Below, piece by piece: positions 33,365-45,000 of a stretch of 64,000 bases of DNA (position 1 is its first letter; each line of letters opens with the position of its first letter). A program made the translations under genes and the position numbers. The notes below the pieces were generated by a model that saw nothing but the letters and a program-made list of their open reading frames with translations, searched no databases and was not told where the DNA came from. Source of the stretch: Aspidapion aeneum (taxonomy: Eukaryota; Arthropoda; Insecta; Coleoptera; Brentidae); the NCBI GenBank assembly GCA_963576565.1, contig OY755039.1, positions 132,514,095-132,578,094 on the forward strand. Reading direction: 5' to 3'.

Positions 33365-34448
33365 TTGAACAACAGAGAATTAGCATTCCTTGACGTACTA
33401 GTAACGAGGAAAGAGGGACGACTAGGACATACCGTATACAGAAAACCTACTCACACAGACCGCTACCTAAACAACACATCTAACCACCACCCGTGCCAAC
33501 GAAAAGGGGTAATAAGAACATTGGTAGAGAGGGCGAAAAGAATCTACGAACCAGAACATCTAGACAAAGAATAAAACCATCTTAAAAACGCCCTCGTAGC
33601 AAATGGATACACTCAAAGCGACATAGATAAATGTATACGACCAAAGCCGAGCACTAGAAGTAACAGTAGCGGTGGACTGAGCAGCCGCGAAGTTACTTCA
33701 AGAGCCTTTCTGCCCTACATCCCTAGAGTGACAGATAGGATCGGACATATTCTGGGAAAACACAACATAAAAACGATCTTCAAGCCATCTAAGAAGATCG
33801 AGAACCACCCAGATCTGCGAAGGATATAAGGAACCCACTAAGTTCTTCGGGCGTATACCGCATTCCCTGTACCTGTGGAAGTGTCTACATCGGAACAACC
33901 AAACGGTCCGTAAACACAAGAATCAAAGAACACAAAGCCAACTGTCGACTCGGACATACGGAAAAAATCCGCAGTTGCAGACCACACACTAAACAATGAA
34001 GACCTCCGAATAAAATTCGAAGACACACAAGTTCTGTGCGCCTCCTTTTCATACTATCCAAGACTCTATAGAGAAGCAATCGAAATTCATAAACACCAGC
34101 AGAACTTCAACAGATCTGAAGAAAATCTTAAAATTAACAGAACATGGGTACCGGTTATTAAAAACACTAAACGGCTCGCTTACAATAACAAAATTGAATC
34201 AAGGGAATGTGACCAAACACCGACCAGCCCTGATATACGCCCCGCCCACCATAGCGTATATAACCTGCGCCCGCGACAGACTAACCACCAGTCTTCGAGA
34301 AGCCGACAAACAGTCAACATCTCCTGAAGATGCCATCCACTCGAGATGGCGAAACGTCGAGAACGAATTTCCAACGACGACGGCCGAACAGCCCGAAAGC
34401 ACACCCACCATTGGACGATGGCCGCGAAAGCCTTTCACAATTAAATAA
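33365..34448 (+). pseudogene. Penelope-like element, inverted 5'-truncated partner copy
   Basis: This is the inverse of the left copy, starting within the RT at ENNRELAFLDV and continuing through linker and endonuclease to the tail. The GIY-YIG motif survives (GVYRIPC...YIGTTKRSV, then RIKEH), but there is a stop where the left copy has Leu (33572-33574), a frameshift near 33810 and another near 33965. Its 3' tail contains a segment of about 46 bp (around 34278-34325) missing from the left copy. Junction with the left copy is direct, without spacer. Confidence 0.92.
34324..34370 (+). ncRNA. Hammerhead-ribozyme-like core in Penelope tail
   Basis: CTGAAGA (34324-34330), stem GCCATC/GATGGC with a 7-base loop, then GAAAC (34351-34355) followed by CGTCG, which can pair with CGACG downstream. 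This is the hammerhead core arrangement typical of Penelope-like elements. No NUH cleavage triplet stands at the expected position after the CGACG arm, so it may be inactive. In the left Penelope copy the CTGA is lost by deletion. Confidence 0.5.
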
Positions 34449-36318
34449 CTTAGTTATTAAAAACCGGATTACAATATACTTATATCGTTATTCTTATCAC
34501 CTCAACCCTATCACCTCACCCTTTGATCCATGACAGGTGAGACACCCTGTATAGATGTATTTTTTAATATAAACAGTTTATTATCATCAAACTTTATCAT
34601 ACATTCAAAGAAATTGCACAAAACACAACAATTAATTTTGTCCCGTTTTATGATACGTATATTCCTATGAGCAGCGCTCAGAGCAAATGCTACAAACATG
34701 ACGATCTTTTGCGCACGAATGTTTGTTGCATTAGCTTGTCTAACGAACTGTCACGATCAGCTGTTTTTCGATCCAATATGGTTGCCATAGGACAAACAAA
34801 GCGTTTTCCCATAAGCCGCAATGTTAACATAAACGTAATTAAAAAAAAATGAAACGATTTAATTTACAACAAAGATGCTGTTTTAAGTATTGACCCTTTG
34901 TACACATGGGAAAATGCGTTTTTCTTAAAAAAAATCAATTAAAGCCAGTAAATCTCAAATCAAAGGGACCATGTTTTGTTCAAAAAGACAGGTTATGTTT
35001 TTATTTACTTTTGTTTTTTTTAACTTTTTTTCTAGTTTTTTACTCAGTTTGAATCATTATTATTAGTTTCTGTGCTGTTATGAATTGTAGCAGCTGGGGA
35101 GATCTTGATAATGTTAGTTTTGATGGAATGCCAAGTATTTTGACCTTAAAAAATCATCTTGATTTAAATGAACTAGGTATCAGCTCAAAGAAGGGAAAAG
35201 AAAGTGGATAAGTGCTCTACTACCTGACTTAACAGAGGATAAATTGAAATATTCGAAAGTTTTTTGTCAGGTTTGTTTTGGATAAATATGTAACTGCCAT
35301 CTTGGCAACATTTTCTATTAGGATCTTTTTTTGTGCTCGAGTGGACCTTTTGCAGAACTGTAACATAGAATTGTGTTAAACTGTAAGAAATACTTCACTA
35401 TGATTTTTTTACTATTCTAGGAAGCAACTATCAAAACTATAATACAGCAATGATCCTGACTGGGTCTCTCCTGAATGGATTATTGTTTCAAAACGGTTGA
35501 AAAATTAAAAAAATTATGGTTGAAAAAAGGGTCCATAGAAGAAAGAAAAGGAAAATAATATGAGGCGATAGTGTGGGTAATGAGCTGAACCAAATTTGTA
35601 CACCATCCTACAGAACTCTTAAATAAACTCTTGGTAGTGTAGCGTCCTGTATAGTGTCCAGTGGAGTCCTGTATCATCAAAGTTTCTTTTACTTTAATAA
35701 ATATTTATTTTACAGACCTCAAAACAGTTTAGAATAAACTGGTGAATTTGACAATCTCCGTAACTCAAACCTCTTTTTATCTTAAACTATTTTGGTGCAT
35801 ATTTTCCTTTATTTCCATGCTTTTTGACACCTGAAACCTGTACATCGTAAAATTTGTATAGCATCTGACTGGACCTACTATAAGTCCTGTTGGTAAATTT
35901 CTACGGTACTGTTCTGAGCTTATTACCAAAAAAAAAATTTTATGGCATCAAAAAATAGATGGGAAAAAAGTCATATTTGTTGACCACAAGAAAAACAAAT
36001 AAGTTCTCTCAGATTTTTTTTTCAATTTCTCTCAAAAAAACTTGGGTCCTAATGGGTCATATGCTGTTACGCCCAATTGTAGCGTAGAGTATATATTTAT
36101 TTGCATAAACTTTTAGATACATAATTGAGCAAATATTGTTACAAAAAAAACAGTAATAAAAGTAATAGTAACAGTAGTAATACAACAGCGAATATTGTAC
36201 TGTTGTAAAACTTGAACAGTACTGTTGTGAGCTGATGAACCTTAGGTTTGACTGTACTTAAGCCCTATGTATTATAGTTCATGGAAAATCATATGGTGAT
36301 GTACAGTGTGTGTGGCCA

Positions 36319-37518
36319 CCCAACAAACAATTAAAGTTGTAACGACGAAACCCCAACTAGAAAGAATTTCTTAAAAGTAACCGCAACGTACTCCCGCTAC
36401 GTCTCAGTATACCATACAGCGACGTTATAATTCCCTAAGTGGGGAACCAATTTCTGGTTATAACTACTTGGCCAAGTGTTTAAAGTCACTGTAGTAACAA
36501 CTACACTACTACGTCGTAGCCAGGTATCTACTACGTCGTAGAGGCTGTTTTTTTTCCGTAATGGCATAAAAGTTGCGATGTAGTTGCAAATAATATAATC
36601 GTTTCTTTTTGGTAGAATTGTTACACAATATGGTGGACACAACAGTAAACAGACTCGCTTAGTTTTTTTGTTTGGTTATGGTTATAATATGAACTATGTT
36701 ATCCAAAAGTGTGAGAATTTACGAGCAGAGGATCAAAATTCGAGTGCGACGCAAAGTTTTTTGTATAACATGCATTATATATATTGCAAAAAAACGGTGC
36801 GCCCGTAAAATTGAGCCGTTTTCTGGTAGCTGATGGAATTTTTGTGTTGTGATTTTGGAGGTTATGTTTTCATAATCGACAGTTAACTCCAACAAATGGT
36901 GCTTAAGAAGAGCATTTTTGGTAAGCTTCAACTAATTTGTTTATAAAATAGTATGGCTCTTTAATATGAGCTCATAAAACGACAACAAAAATATTAAATT
37001 TTCTTTCTTACATAAAAACATGGCGTCCCAAACTATATTCCCTGATAGTCGAAAAGGTTACTTGAAAGTAGTTGCGGCTTTAAAGTTGATCCAAAAAGTT
37101 ATTTTGTCTACATTGTTACATCAGATGTTACTATGATGACACAAACTTTTGTGGTAAAAATTAAAGTTATAATGTAGTTGTCGGATACACTTGTTTGGGA
37201 CTCCAATGAAGCTTAACTTTCTAGTGGTAATTAAGTAGGATATAAAAGTCAGGGCGACTACGAAATAACGACTAAAAAGGAAGTAAAACTTTAGCAACGT
37301 CCTATTGTGGTAGAGAAGATTATCAGAATCGACTATCAAGAAACAATCCTATGAAGTAGTTTAGAGGGTCGTTTTTACGAAACATCTACTATTTCCTGAT
37401 ACTAAATAGTAGTTAGAACTAAAAAGTAACAAATTTTGGGTGGGATCACCACATTTCTACTATAAGAAAGTAGCAAAGCCTTTAGAACATGTAGCCGCTA
37501 CTATAAATGTTAGTTGGG
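36319..37518. mobile_element. TIR element of about 1.2 kb, CCCAACWAACAWTTA ends
   Basis: The left CCCAACAAACAATTA and right TAAATGTTAGTTGGG are inverted with two mismatches. The interior repeats CTACGTCGTAG-like palindromes (36511, 36530) and TAGTAG/CTACTA motifs near both ends. No transposase frame; target duplication unclear. Confidence 0.5.
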
Positions 37519-38070
37519 CAATGACAAGGAAAAACTGTATTTTAGTTTTGCAAGTTTTTTTTTATATAATGTTTACTTATATTTTTTTTAATAAACATAT
37601 TTTGTAAAGTACTTATTAGAAGTTTGCTTGACCAACCTCGGTTGGAACTCATATGTGCATATTGATCTATTGGACTGACCTACCTATAAGTTCTGCCTCT
37701 TTTTCATGTCACTACTGGAGGGTTAACACAATTAAACTTTGTCTAAACCGAAAAATCATAGTGAAGCATTTTTCACAGTTTAACGCTATAGAAGGCGTAT
37801 TACTTAGCAAAATGTTTAGTCAAGTCAAGATTCTAGTAGAAAACAGAAATCTAATGAGGAAAGTTTAGTCTATTTCAATTTCGTCTCTGTTAAGTGAGCC
37901 TTGAAGTGAGCTCTTTGAATAGAACTACCTATCCACTTTCCCCTACCTTGGGCTGATAGTTCATTGATTCATTGGCCAAAAAACTTCAAATTCAATGAAA
38001 ACTAACATTATCATTACTTCCTCCGCTGCCACAATTCACAACAGCAAAAAAACTTGACATAATAATCAGT

Positions 38071-38263
38071 GGTGCACCCAGAAATATGTCTTAGGGGGGC
38101 CCGAAACCTTTGGGGGGCCGATATTTTTGGGGGGCCTTCAGAAGTCCCATGATGTTGTACTTTATGCTATTTTTTCTGTCTATTCATGAAATATATGGAA
38201 AATATCTAAAAAAATATGTGGTTTGGGGGTTCCGGGCCTCCAGCCCCCCGACCTTGGTGCGCC
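38071..38263. mobile_element. MITE, GCGCACCCAG family, copy 4
   Basis: Starts GGTGCACCCAGAAATATGTC and ends CCTTGGTGCGCCC, with several G-runs and the shared core ATTCATGAAATATATGGAAA. Confidence 0.7.
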
Positions 38264-38663
38264 CATGTAATAAGTCAAAATAAGTAAAAAACCTAGAAAA
38301 AAAGTTAAAAAAAAAACAAAATAAACAAAAACAACCTACTTTTTTGAAAATATGGTCCCTTTTATTTCAGATTTTCTCGCTTTAGTTTAATATTTTTAAG
38401 AGAAACGCATTTTTCCCATATGCAACAAAGGATCTGTTCTTAAAGCTGATTAATTTTTGAGACTAAAGCTCTTGTCGTTTTTGTGAAATTTACGTTTTTG
38501 TTAACATTACGGCTTATGGGAAATCGGTTTGTTTGTCCTTGGATTTGATCATATGTTTTGTTAGACAGCCCTATTCGGAGGAAAAAGATCGGAGTGTTTG
38601 GAGTGTTCGTAGTGTTTCGCGCGTTTGGAGTGATTTGTTGCAAGTCAATACGCACCTTACACT

Positions 38664-39651
38664 AATTAGATATTTTTTCCTAATCTGCTAAATTTTTAAA
38701 ATAGTTGTCGATTAATTTTTTTTGCGTGATCCTGCTCCTAGATACGAAAAAATCAGGAAACCAAAAAATTTGGAGAGAAAATAATGAATTTACAAAATAA
38801 ATGTCTTATTTTGTTTAGATGCGTGTCCCACATAGCACAAAAATCACATCAACGTTAAATTAACGTGAATAAAAATAAGGAAGTTATTTTTTATTAGAAA
38901 ACAACCTCATACCATGTAATATTTATTTCGTTAAATCTACATGCTTAAAGATAACTTAAAAACAAGGAGAAATCAAGCTAGAAAAATGTACTTTTTGCTG
39001 AAGTTTCTGGTGCTGTGTACATAACGTCGTTTTTACCCTCGTTATTTGTATGTGCCAAATTCACACTTGAAAAGTCCTCCACAGTATGTTCTAAAACGCC
39101 ACTAGATTAAGACTTCTCCAACCTACTAACTTTCTGCGTCTTTTTCTGTCACGTTTTTTTGAATAACATTTTTTTAACTTAAAAGTGACGCGAAAGGAAG
39201 TTATAAAAGTTCACTAGTTTAAGACTACAACACTTCAAGATAATTTTAAAGTTGGCGCTCAAGGCAAGACAAATTTGAAATAATTTTTCTAGTACTTTAC
39301 AAATTCAAATAGACACTCTAGGCCACTCAATGAATTCTTTAAGGCTGCCGTTCTGGCTGGGACAGTGTCGTCACTAGCTAGCGATTTGGACTAAAAGTAC
39401 GAGGTGCGGCGATATGAAACTTTGGCGGCATAATCTTATAAGATAAAAAGTATACAAATTTGACAGGCAACTAACAAATGATTGTAAAAAGATGAACTCT
39501 TCGGCCAAGGTGTTAACATCTGAAAGGATTATCAAAAAAATATTTATTAGTTTATTAACCGAACTAATTTTTTATTTTTGTGTTTAGTTTGGTAATTGCT
39601 GACAGCATTAAGGTTTCCGATAAATCTCTATTAATTTACTATCCTACTTAC
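38664..39651. other. Intron sequence without gene
   Basis: AT-rich with no recognisable coding frame. Includes text shared with 13868-13912 (AAATCTACATGCTTAAAGAT). Confidence 0.5.
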
Positions 39652-39802
39652 CTGAAACTGAAAATCGTTAGGGTAGATAACTTTGGTAGCTGGTCTTCCC
39701 AACCTTATATAAGTTATGCCTTCCAAATTTGCAGCCAGTTCGACAGATCTTTCTGATGCAACAGCATCTGCAGGATAAAACACAGTAGCACCGGGAATTG
39801 TC
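39652..39802 (-). CDS. tkt: Transketolase internal exon (end of second domain)
   Basis: On the minus strand a TTATATAG acceptor precedes the exon and GTAAGT follows it. Its first base completes an Arg codon (AG|G) started in the 47.1-kb exon; the remaining 150 bases give 50 codons: TIPGATVFYPADAVASERSV, then ELAANLEG, YIRLGRPA and KVIYPNDFQFQ. These match the second (pyrimidine-binding) domain of transketolase (P.ATVFYP.DAVA.ER, then IR..RPAT..IY). The RxxRP arginines that contact the sugar phosphate are present as RLGRP. It ends in phase 0, matching the next exon. Confidence 0.95.
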
Positions 39803-40373
39803 CTATATAAAAGATAAAATAAAGATTAAGTAAAACCTTTTATTTTCTTACAACTTAAGATTTTCCAGTTCGGTTATGTTATGACTGAATAAAGCCCAAT
39901 AGGGAAGAAACGCGTCCACTAGATACTTTTCATAAGGTTTCATGGACAAAAACCTTATTGATAAGTGATTTGACTTTGTTTTTGAAGTTTCATAAAAAAG
40001 GGCATTTTGATTTAAAAAAATCTAAAATGGAATGAACCTGGGTATGTGCATAGCACTGATCTATACTGGCCATCATTATTTATTGCTTAAGAGCTACGTA
40101 GGGGAGGCGGGCAGAGCTGCCTGGCTTAAGAATAAATGAATGAACAAAACTCGTAATACATGTTTTACTTTTTTTATTTAAATTTGTCAATGAATTAGAA
40201 ATATAGAAATATAATGCGGAAAAACGGAAGTGTAGATTATATACAAAAGCTGATTGTGCCCCAATCCATCTATAAGATAAAAAGTTATTACGTTTAAAAC
40301 TGTTACGTTCCTGTATAAGCCAAGCTGTGTACCCCTATGTAAATAATCGAAAACTGACAGCTGACCTCTCAAA
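39803..40373. other. Intron sequence without gene
   Basis: No coding frame or repeat family recognised; the right side abuts the Tigger remnant. Confidence 0.45.
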
Positions 40374-40614
40374 ATGGCGCCTATTAAAAAACTTCATAGT
40401 TTAAGTGAAAAAATTAAAATTGTTAACGTTTCGGAGAAGGAACATTATCATCACGAAAGATCGCCGAAAAATATCTTATTGGAAAAACTTAAGCAGCGAA
40501 AATTGTTAATAAAAATATATTAAACTTTCGCTGTTCTCTCTTATAAGCGGACACCTTCAATAAGAGGACAAAATCAACGAAACCGTGAGTGTCCGCTTAT
40601 AGGAGGTTTCACTG
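40374..40614 (+). pseudogene. Tigger remnant: transposase N-terminus joined to the 3' TIR
   Basis: ATG at 40374 begins MAPIKKLHSLSEKIKIVNVS, the pogo/Tigger N-terminal helix-turn-helix. A one-base frame change near 40442 precedes SSRKIAEKYLIGKT and AAKIVNKNIL. It then runs into the subterminal GTGTCCGCTTATAGGAGG and ends TTTCACTG at 40614, followed by TA. The left TIR is missing. The internal-deletion junction is the same as in 18405-19029. Confidence 0.8.
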
Positions 40615-40621
40615 TAAATCT

Positions 40622-40950
40622 GTTCTGCTAACTTTATTTAAAGTTAGCAAAACACCATATTTTTTTTTAAACACGGGCACGGTAAATTTTTTGTTTTCAC
40701 AACTAATTTACGGATAATTAACGGCAAATTGTGAACTAAATTTTTTTTAGATAAATCCATTGTTTCTATAGGTGTTCTACTAACTTTATATAAAGTTAGC
40801 AAAACACCAGATTTTTTTTAAAAGAACGGGCACGGCAAATTTTTTGCTTTCACAGCTAATTTACGGATAATTAACGGCAAATTATGAGCATATTATTTTT
40901 TTTCAGTTTCCAAAGTTGCTAACTTTAAATACATTAAAAAATGTTTGAAA
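40622..40950 (+). repeat. Tandem duplication, unit about 151 bp, with palindromes
   Basis: GTTCTGCTAACTTTATTTAA at 40622 and GTTCTACTAACTTTATATAA at 40773 start two similar units. Each holds the near-palindrome GCTAACTTTATTTAAAGTTAGC and the phrase AATTTACGGATAATTAACGG. Confidence 0.75.
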
Positions 40951-42088
40951 AGTATCACATAACATATGCAAAGATCACTTTAGAATAGTTAAAACGACTC
41001 ACACTAAAGCAAGTAAAGTTAATTTTGACCATACATTTTCAGTTTCCTCCCTTCATATTCAATAAATTTCAGTTAGTTTTCCTGTATTTTTATTATATAT
41101 CTATATTGAGTCACACTGTACGTATGTGACGCAAACCGTATGTCAAAAATTAATAAAATTCTTAAAAGGACTCTTTTTTCAATAAAATGAAACAAATATC
41201 GGATTTTTATTTTTATTTGAAGATAAGTTATAGCAAAAAAACTACAAAAAGTCACGGTTTTCCATATTTCACTGGCGCGCTTTAAATAAGGATAGCTCGA
41301 AAACAAACCCATGACACCCCCAATTTTTTTTGGAAAATACATCAGAAAGGTTTGGCCTTCAACATATCTCAAATTGAGCGCATCTGACGCCTCCCCCTTT
41401 CAAAATAAAAGGTTCTTACCATTGAGTTGTATAAAGCCCTGAAAGGGCTTTAGAGACGGAAAGACAAGGCATTTTTTATTGACCCTATCCAATTTGGTTT
41501 CTAAGGGCAGGTATTTCTTTTACAATAAAAACAGAGATAGATATTATTGAACATGTGAAACGGACAAAGATAGGCTGATTTTGCATGCTAATAATACCCT
41601 AGATAATATATGGGTACTTTTATCTCTTTCACACTGACGGCATAAGTCCGACAGAAAAGCAGCTGGCTACCTTTAATCCACCTGCCGTATTTTGAGTGAT
41701 TCTACCTGCTAGTCGGATTATACAGGGAAAACTGATAGACAATGTTGTCTAAGTACGGAAATGAATTTTTTTGAATTTTGTGCGGGAATATTACAAAAAG
41801 AAATCTTAAAACGTTTAAAAACAAGTTTAGAAGTAACTATTTGAGTTCAAACATGGTCCGAAATTGTTTTTTGTACAAAAGAAGAAAAAACATCCATAAA
41901 AAAACAACTTTTTATGGGTAAGTCGTCTTGACGGATAGTTTTTGCTAAAACACGATAAAGTTCAGTAGCGTCACGATAGATAGTTTTTTCTGCGACCGTG
42001 CGATTTTACCCTCACATATTTTGATTCAGAAAGTGTCACTTCCCCGCACTTATAAGATTATTTTTTAATAATAATTTGTCCTGAAATG

Positions 42089-45000
42089 GGTTCTGGTACG
42101 TTTTACCACCCTACGCAAAACTTATTACAACAAGGTTTTTTTGCATTGCATGAAAATTAACAAAAAGTATTTGATTTTCTTAAAAATGATTTTTTTTTAA
42201 ATGCTTACATACCGATTTTTATCCAGTTGTTTTTGTTTTTTCGAACCAAACCTTTGACATGTCACGGTCGAGTTTCATACATCTTGATGAATTGTTACAC
42301 ACACTGATCTATCTTTTTATAAATTTCGATAAATTTTATGTTTTTTGCGGACTTTACAGTAATTTTAAGTCAAATTTTGGTCTTTCATCGCGAAAGTATA
42401 TATTTATTATTATATGACGCCACCGCGACCGGTCTACAGGCCGGTATCATATTTGTATGTCCTTCTAATGTCATTTGACCATCATGCTGTCTTACTTAAT
42501 AAGGTCACTTAGTTTAATTAATAATTTTGTCCTACATAATATAAAAGAAGAATAGAAACCAACAAAAAATTTGTGACACTTCGATTACCGATTTTCTTTG
42601 ATTGCGATGGATTAGGGTAACCAGATTACGGTTTATTAGGGTGCCCAGAGTGCGGAAAAAAGATTTTGAAAAAATTTCCTAAAAAAAATTTGAAGACCAA
42701 ACACTCACGCGTCACTCAATGTTTATGGTCGCATACACTAATCCTAACTCGATTTCCGACGATTATGGACAATGTTTACCCCCTGGACATAAACCTAACA
42801 ACTTTTACTATATTTATTAACAACTAGGTAGGTTAGGTTTGGTTAGGTTGGGTTAGGTTGGGTTAGGTTGGGTTAGGTTGGGTTAGGTTGGGTTAGGTTG
42901 GGTTAGGTTGGGTTAGGTTGGGTTAGGTTGGGTTAGGTTGGGTTAGGATGGGTTAGGTTGGGTTAGGTTGGGTTAGGTTGGGTTAGGTTGGGTTAGGTTG
43001 GGTTAGGTTGGGTTAGGTTGGGTTAGGTTGGGTTAGGTTGGGTTAGGTTGGGTTAGGTTGGGTTAGGTTGGGTTAGGTTGGGTTAGGTTGGGTTAGGTTG
43101 GGTTAGGTTGGGTTAGGTTGGGTTAGGTTGGGTTAGGTTGGGTTAGGTTGGGTTAGGTTGGGTTAGGTTGGGTTAGGTTGGGTTAGGTTGGGTTAGGTTG
43201 GGTTAGGTTGGGTTAGGTTGGGTTAGGTTGGGTTAGGTTGGGTTAGGTTGGGTTAGGTTGGGTTAGGTTGGGTTAGGTTGGGTTAGGTTGGGTTAGGTTG
43301 GGTTAGGTTGGGTTAGGTTGGGTTAGGTTGGGTTAGGTTGGGTTAGGTTGGGTTAGGTTGGGTTAGGTTGGGTTAGGTTGGGTTAGGTTGGGTTAGGTTG
43401 GGTTAGGTTGGGTTAGGTTGGGTTAGGTTGGGTTAGGTTGAGTTAGGTTGAGTTAGGTTGGGTTAGGTTGGGTTAGGTTGGGTTAGGTTGGGTTAGGTTG
43501 GGTTAGGTTGGGTTAGGTTGGGTTAGGTTGGGTTAGGTTGGGTTAGGTTGGGTTAGGTTGGGTTAGGTTGGGTTAGGTTGGGTTAGGTTGGGTTAGGTTG
43601 GGTTAGGTTGGGTTAGGTTGGGTTAGGTTGGGTTAGGTTGGGTTAGGTTGGGTTAGGTTGGGTTAGGTTGGGTTAGGTTGGGTTAGGTTGGGTTAGGTTG
43701 GGTTAGGTTGGGTTAGGTTAGGTTAGGTTGGGTTAGGTTGGGTTAGGTTGGGTTAGGTTGGGTTAGGTTGGATTAGGTTGGGTTAGGTTGGGTTAGGTTG
43801 GGTTAGGTTGGGTTTGGTTGGGTTAGGTTGGGTTAGGTTGGGTTAGGTTGGGTTAGGTTGGGTTAGGTTGGGTTTGGTTGGGTTAGGTTGGGTTAGGTTG
43901 GGTTAGGTTGGGTTAGGTTGGGTTAGGTTGGGTTAGGTTGGGTTAGGTTGGGTTAGGTTGGGTTAGGTTGGGTTAGGTTGGGTTAGGTTGGGTTCGGTTG
44001 GGTTCGGTTGGGTTAGGTTGGGTTAGGTTGGGTTAGGTTGGGTTAGGTTGGGTTAGGTTGGGTTAGGTTGGGTTAGGTTGGGTTAGGTTGGGTTAGGTTG
44101 GGTTAGGTTGGGTTAGGTTGGGTTAGGTTGGGTTAGGTTGGGTTAGGTTAGGTTGGGTTAGGTTGGGTTAGGTTGGGTTAGGTTGGGTTAGGTTGGGTTG
44201 GGTTAGGTTGGGTTGGGTTGGGTTGGGTTGGGTTGGGTTAGGTTGGGTTAGGTTGGGTTAGGTTGGGTTAGGTTGGGTTAGGTTCGGTTAGGTTGGGTTA
44301 GGTTGGGTTAGGTTGGGTTAGGTTGGGTTAGGTTGGGTTAGGTTGGGTTAGGTTGGGTTAGGTTGGGTTAGGTTGGGTTAGGTTGGGTTAGGTTGGGTTA
44401 GGTTGGGTTAGGTTGGGTTAGGTTGGGTTAGGTTGGGTTAGGTTGGGTTAGGTTGGGTTAGGTTGGGTTAGGTTGGGTTAGGTTGGGTTAGGTTGGGTTA
44501 GGTTGGGTTAGGTTGGGTTAGGTTGGGTTAGGTTGGGTTAGGTTGGGTTAGGTTGGGTTAGGTTGGGTTAGGTTGGGTTAGGTTGGGTTAGGTTGGGTTA
44601 GGTTGGGTTAGGTTGGGTTAGGTTGGGTTAGGTTGGGTTAGGTTGGGTTAGGTTGGGTTAGGTTGGGTTAGGTTGGGTTAGGTTGGGTTAGGTTGGGTTA
44701 GGTTGGGTTAGGTTGGGTTAGGTTGGGTTAGGTTGGGTTAGGTTGGGTTAGGTTGGGTTAGGTTGGGTTAGGTTGGGTTAGGTTGGGTTAGGTTGGGTTA
44801 GGTTGGGTTAGGTTGGGTTAGGTTGGGTTAGGTTGGGTTAGGTTGGGTTAGGTTGGGTTAGGTTGGGTTAGGTTGGGTTAGGTTGGGTTAGGTTGGGTTA
44901 GGTTGGGTTAGGTTGGGTTAGGTTGGGTTAGGTTGGGTTAGGTTGGGTTAGGTTGGGTTAGGTTGGGTTAGGTTGGGTTAGGTTGGGTTGGGTTGGGTTG

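Larger units (their letters stand above)
34700..38640. mobile_element. Long inverted-repeat element with nested insertions
   Basis: Arms of about 350 bp match inverted: GGACAAACAAAGCG / CCCATAAGCCGCAATGTTAAC at 34790-34835 against 38500-38545, and AAAGGGACCATGTTTT at 34964 against 38346. Ends are diverged and I found no target duplication. The interior holds no recognisable transposase, but does hold another TIR element (36319-37518) and a MITE (38071-38263). Confidence 0.55.
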
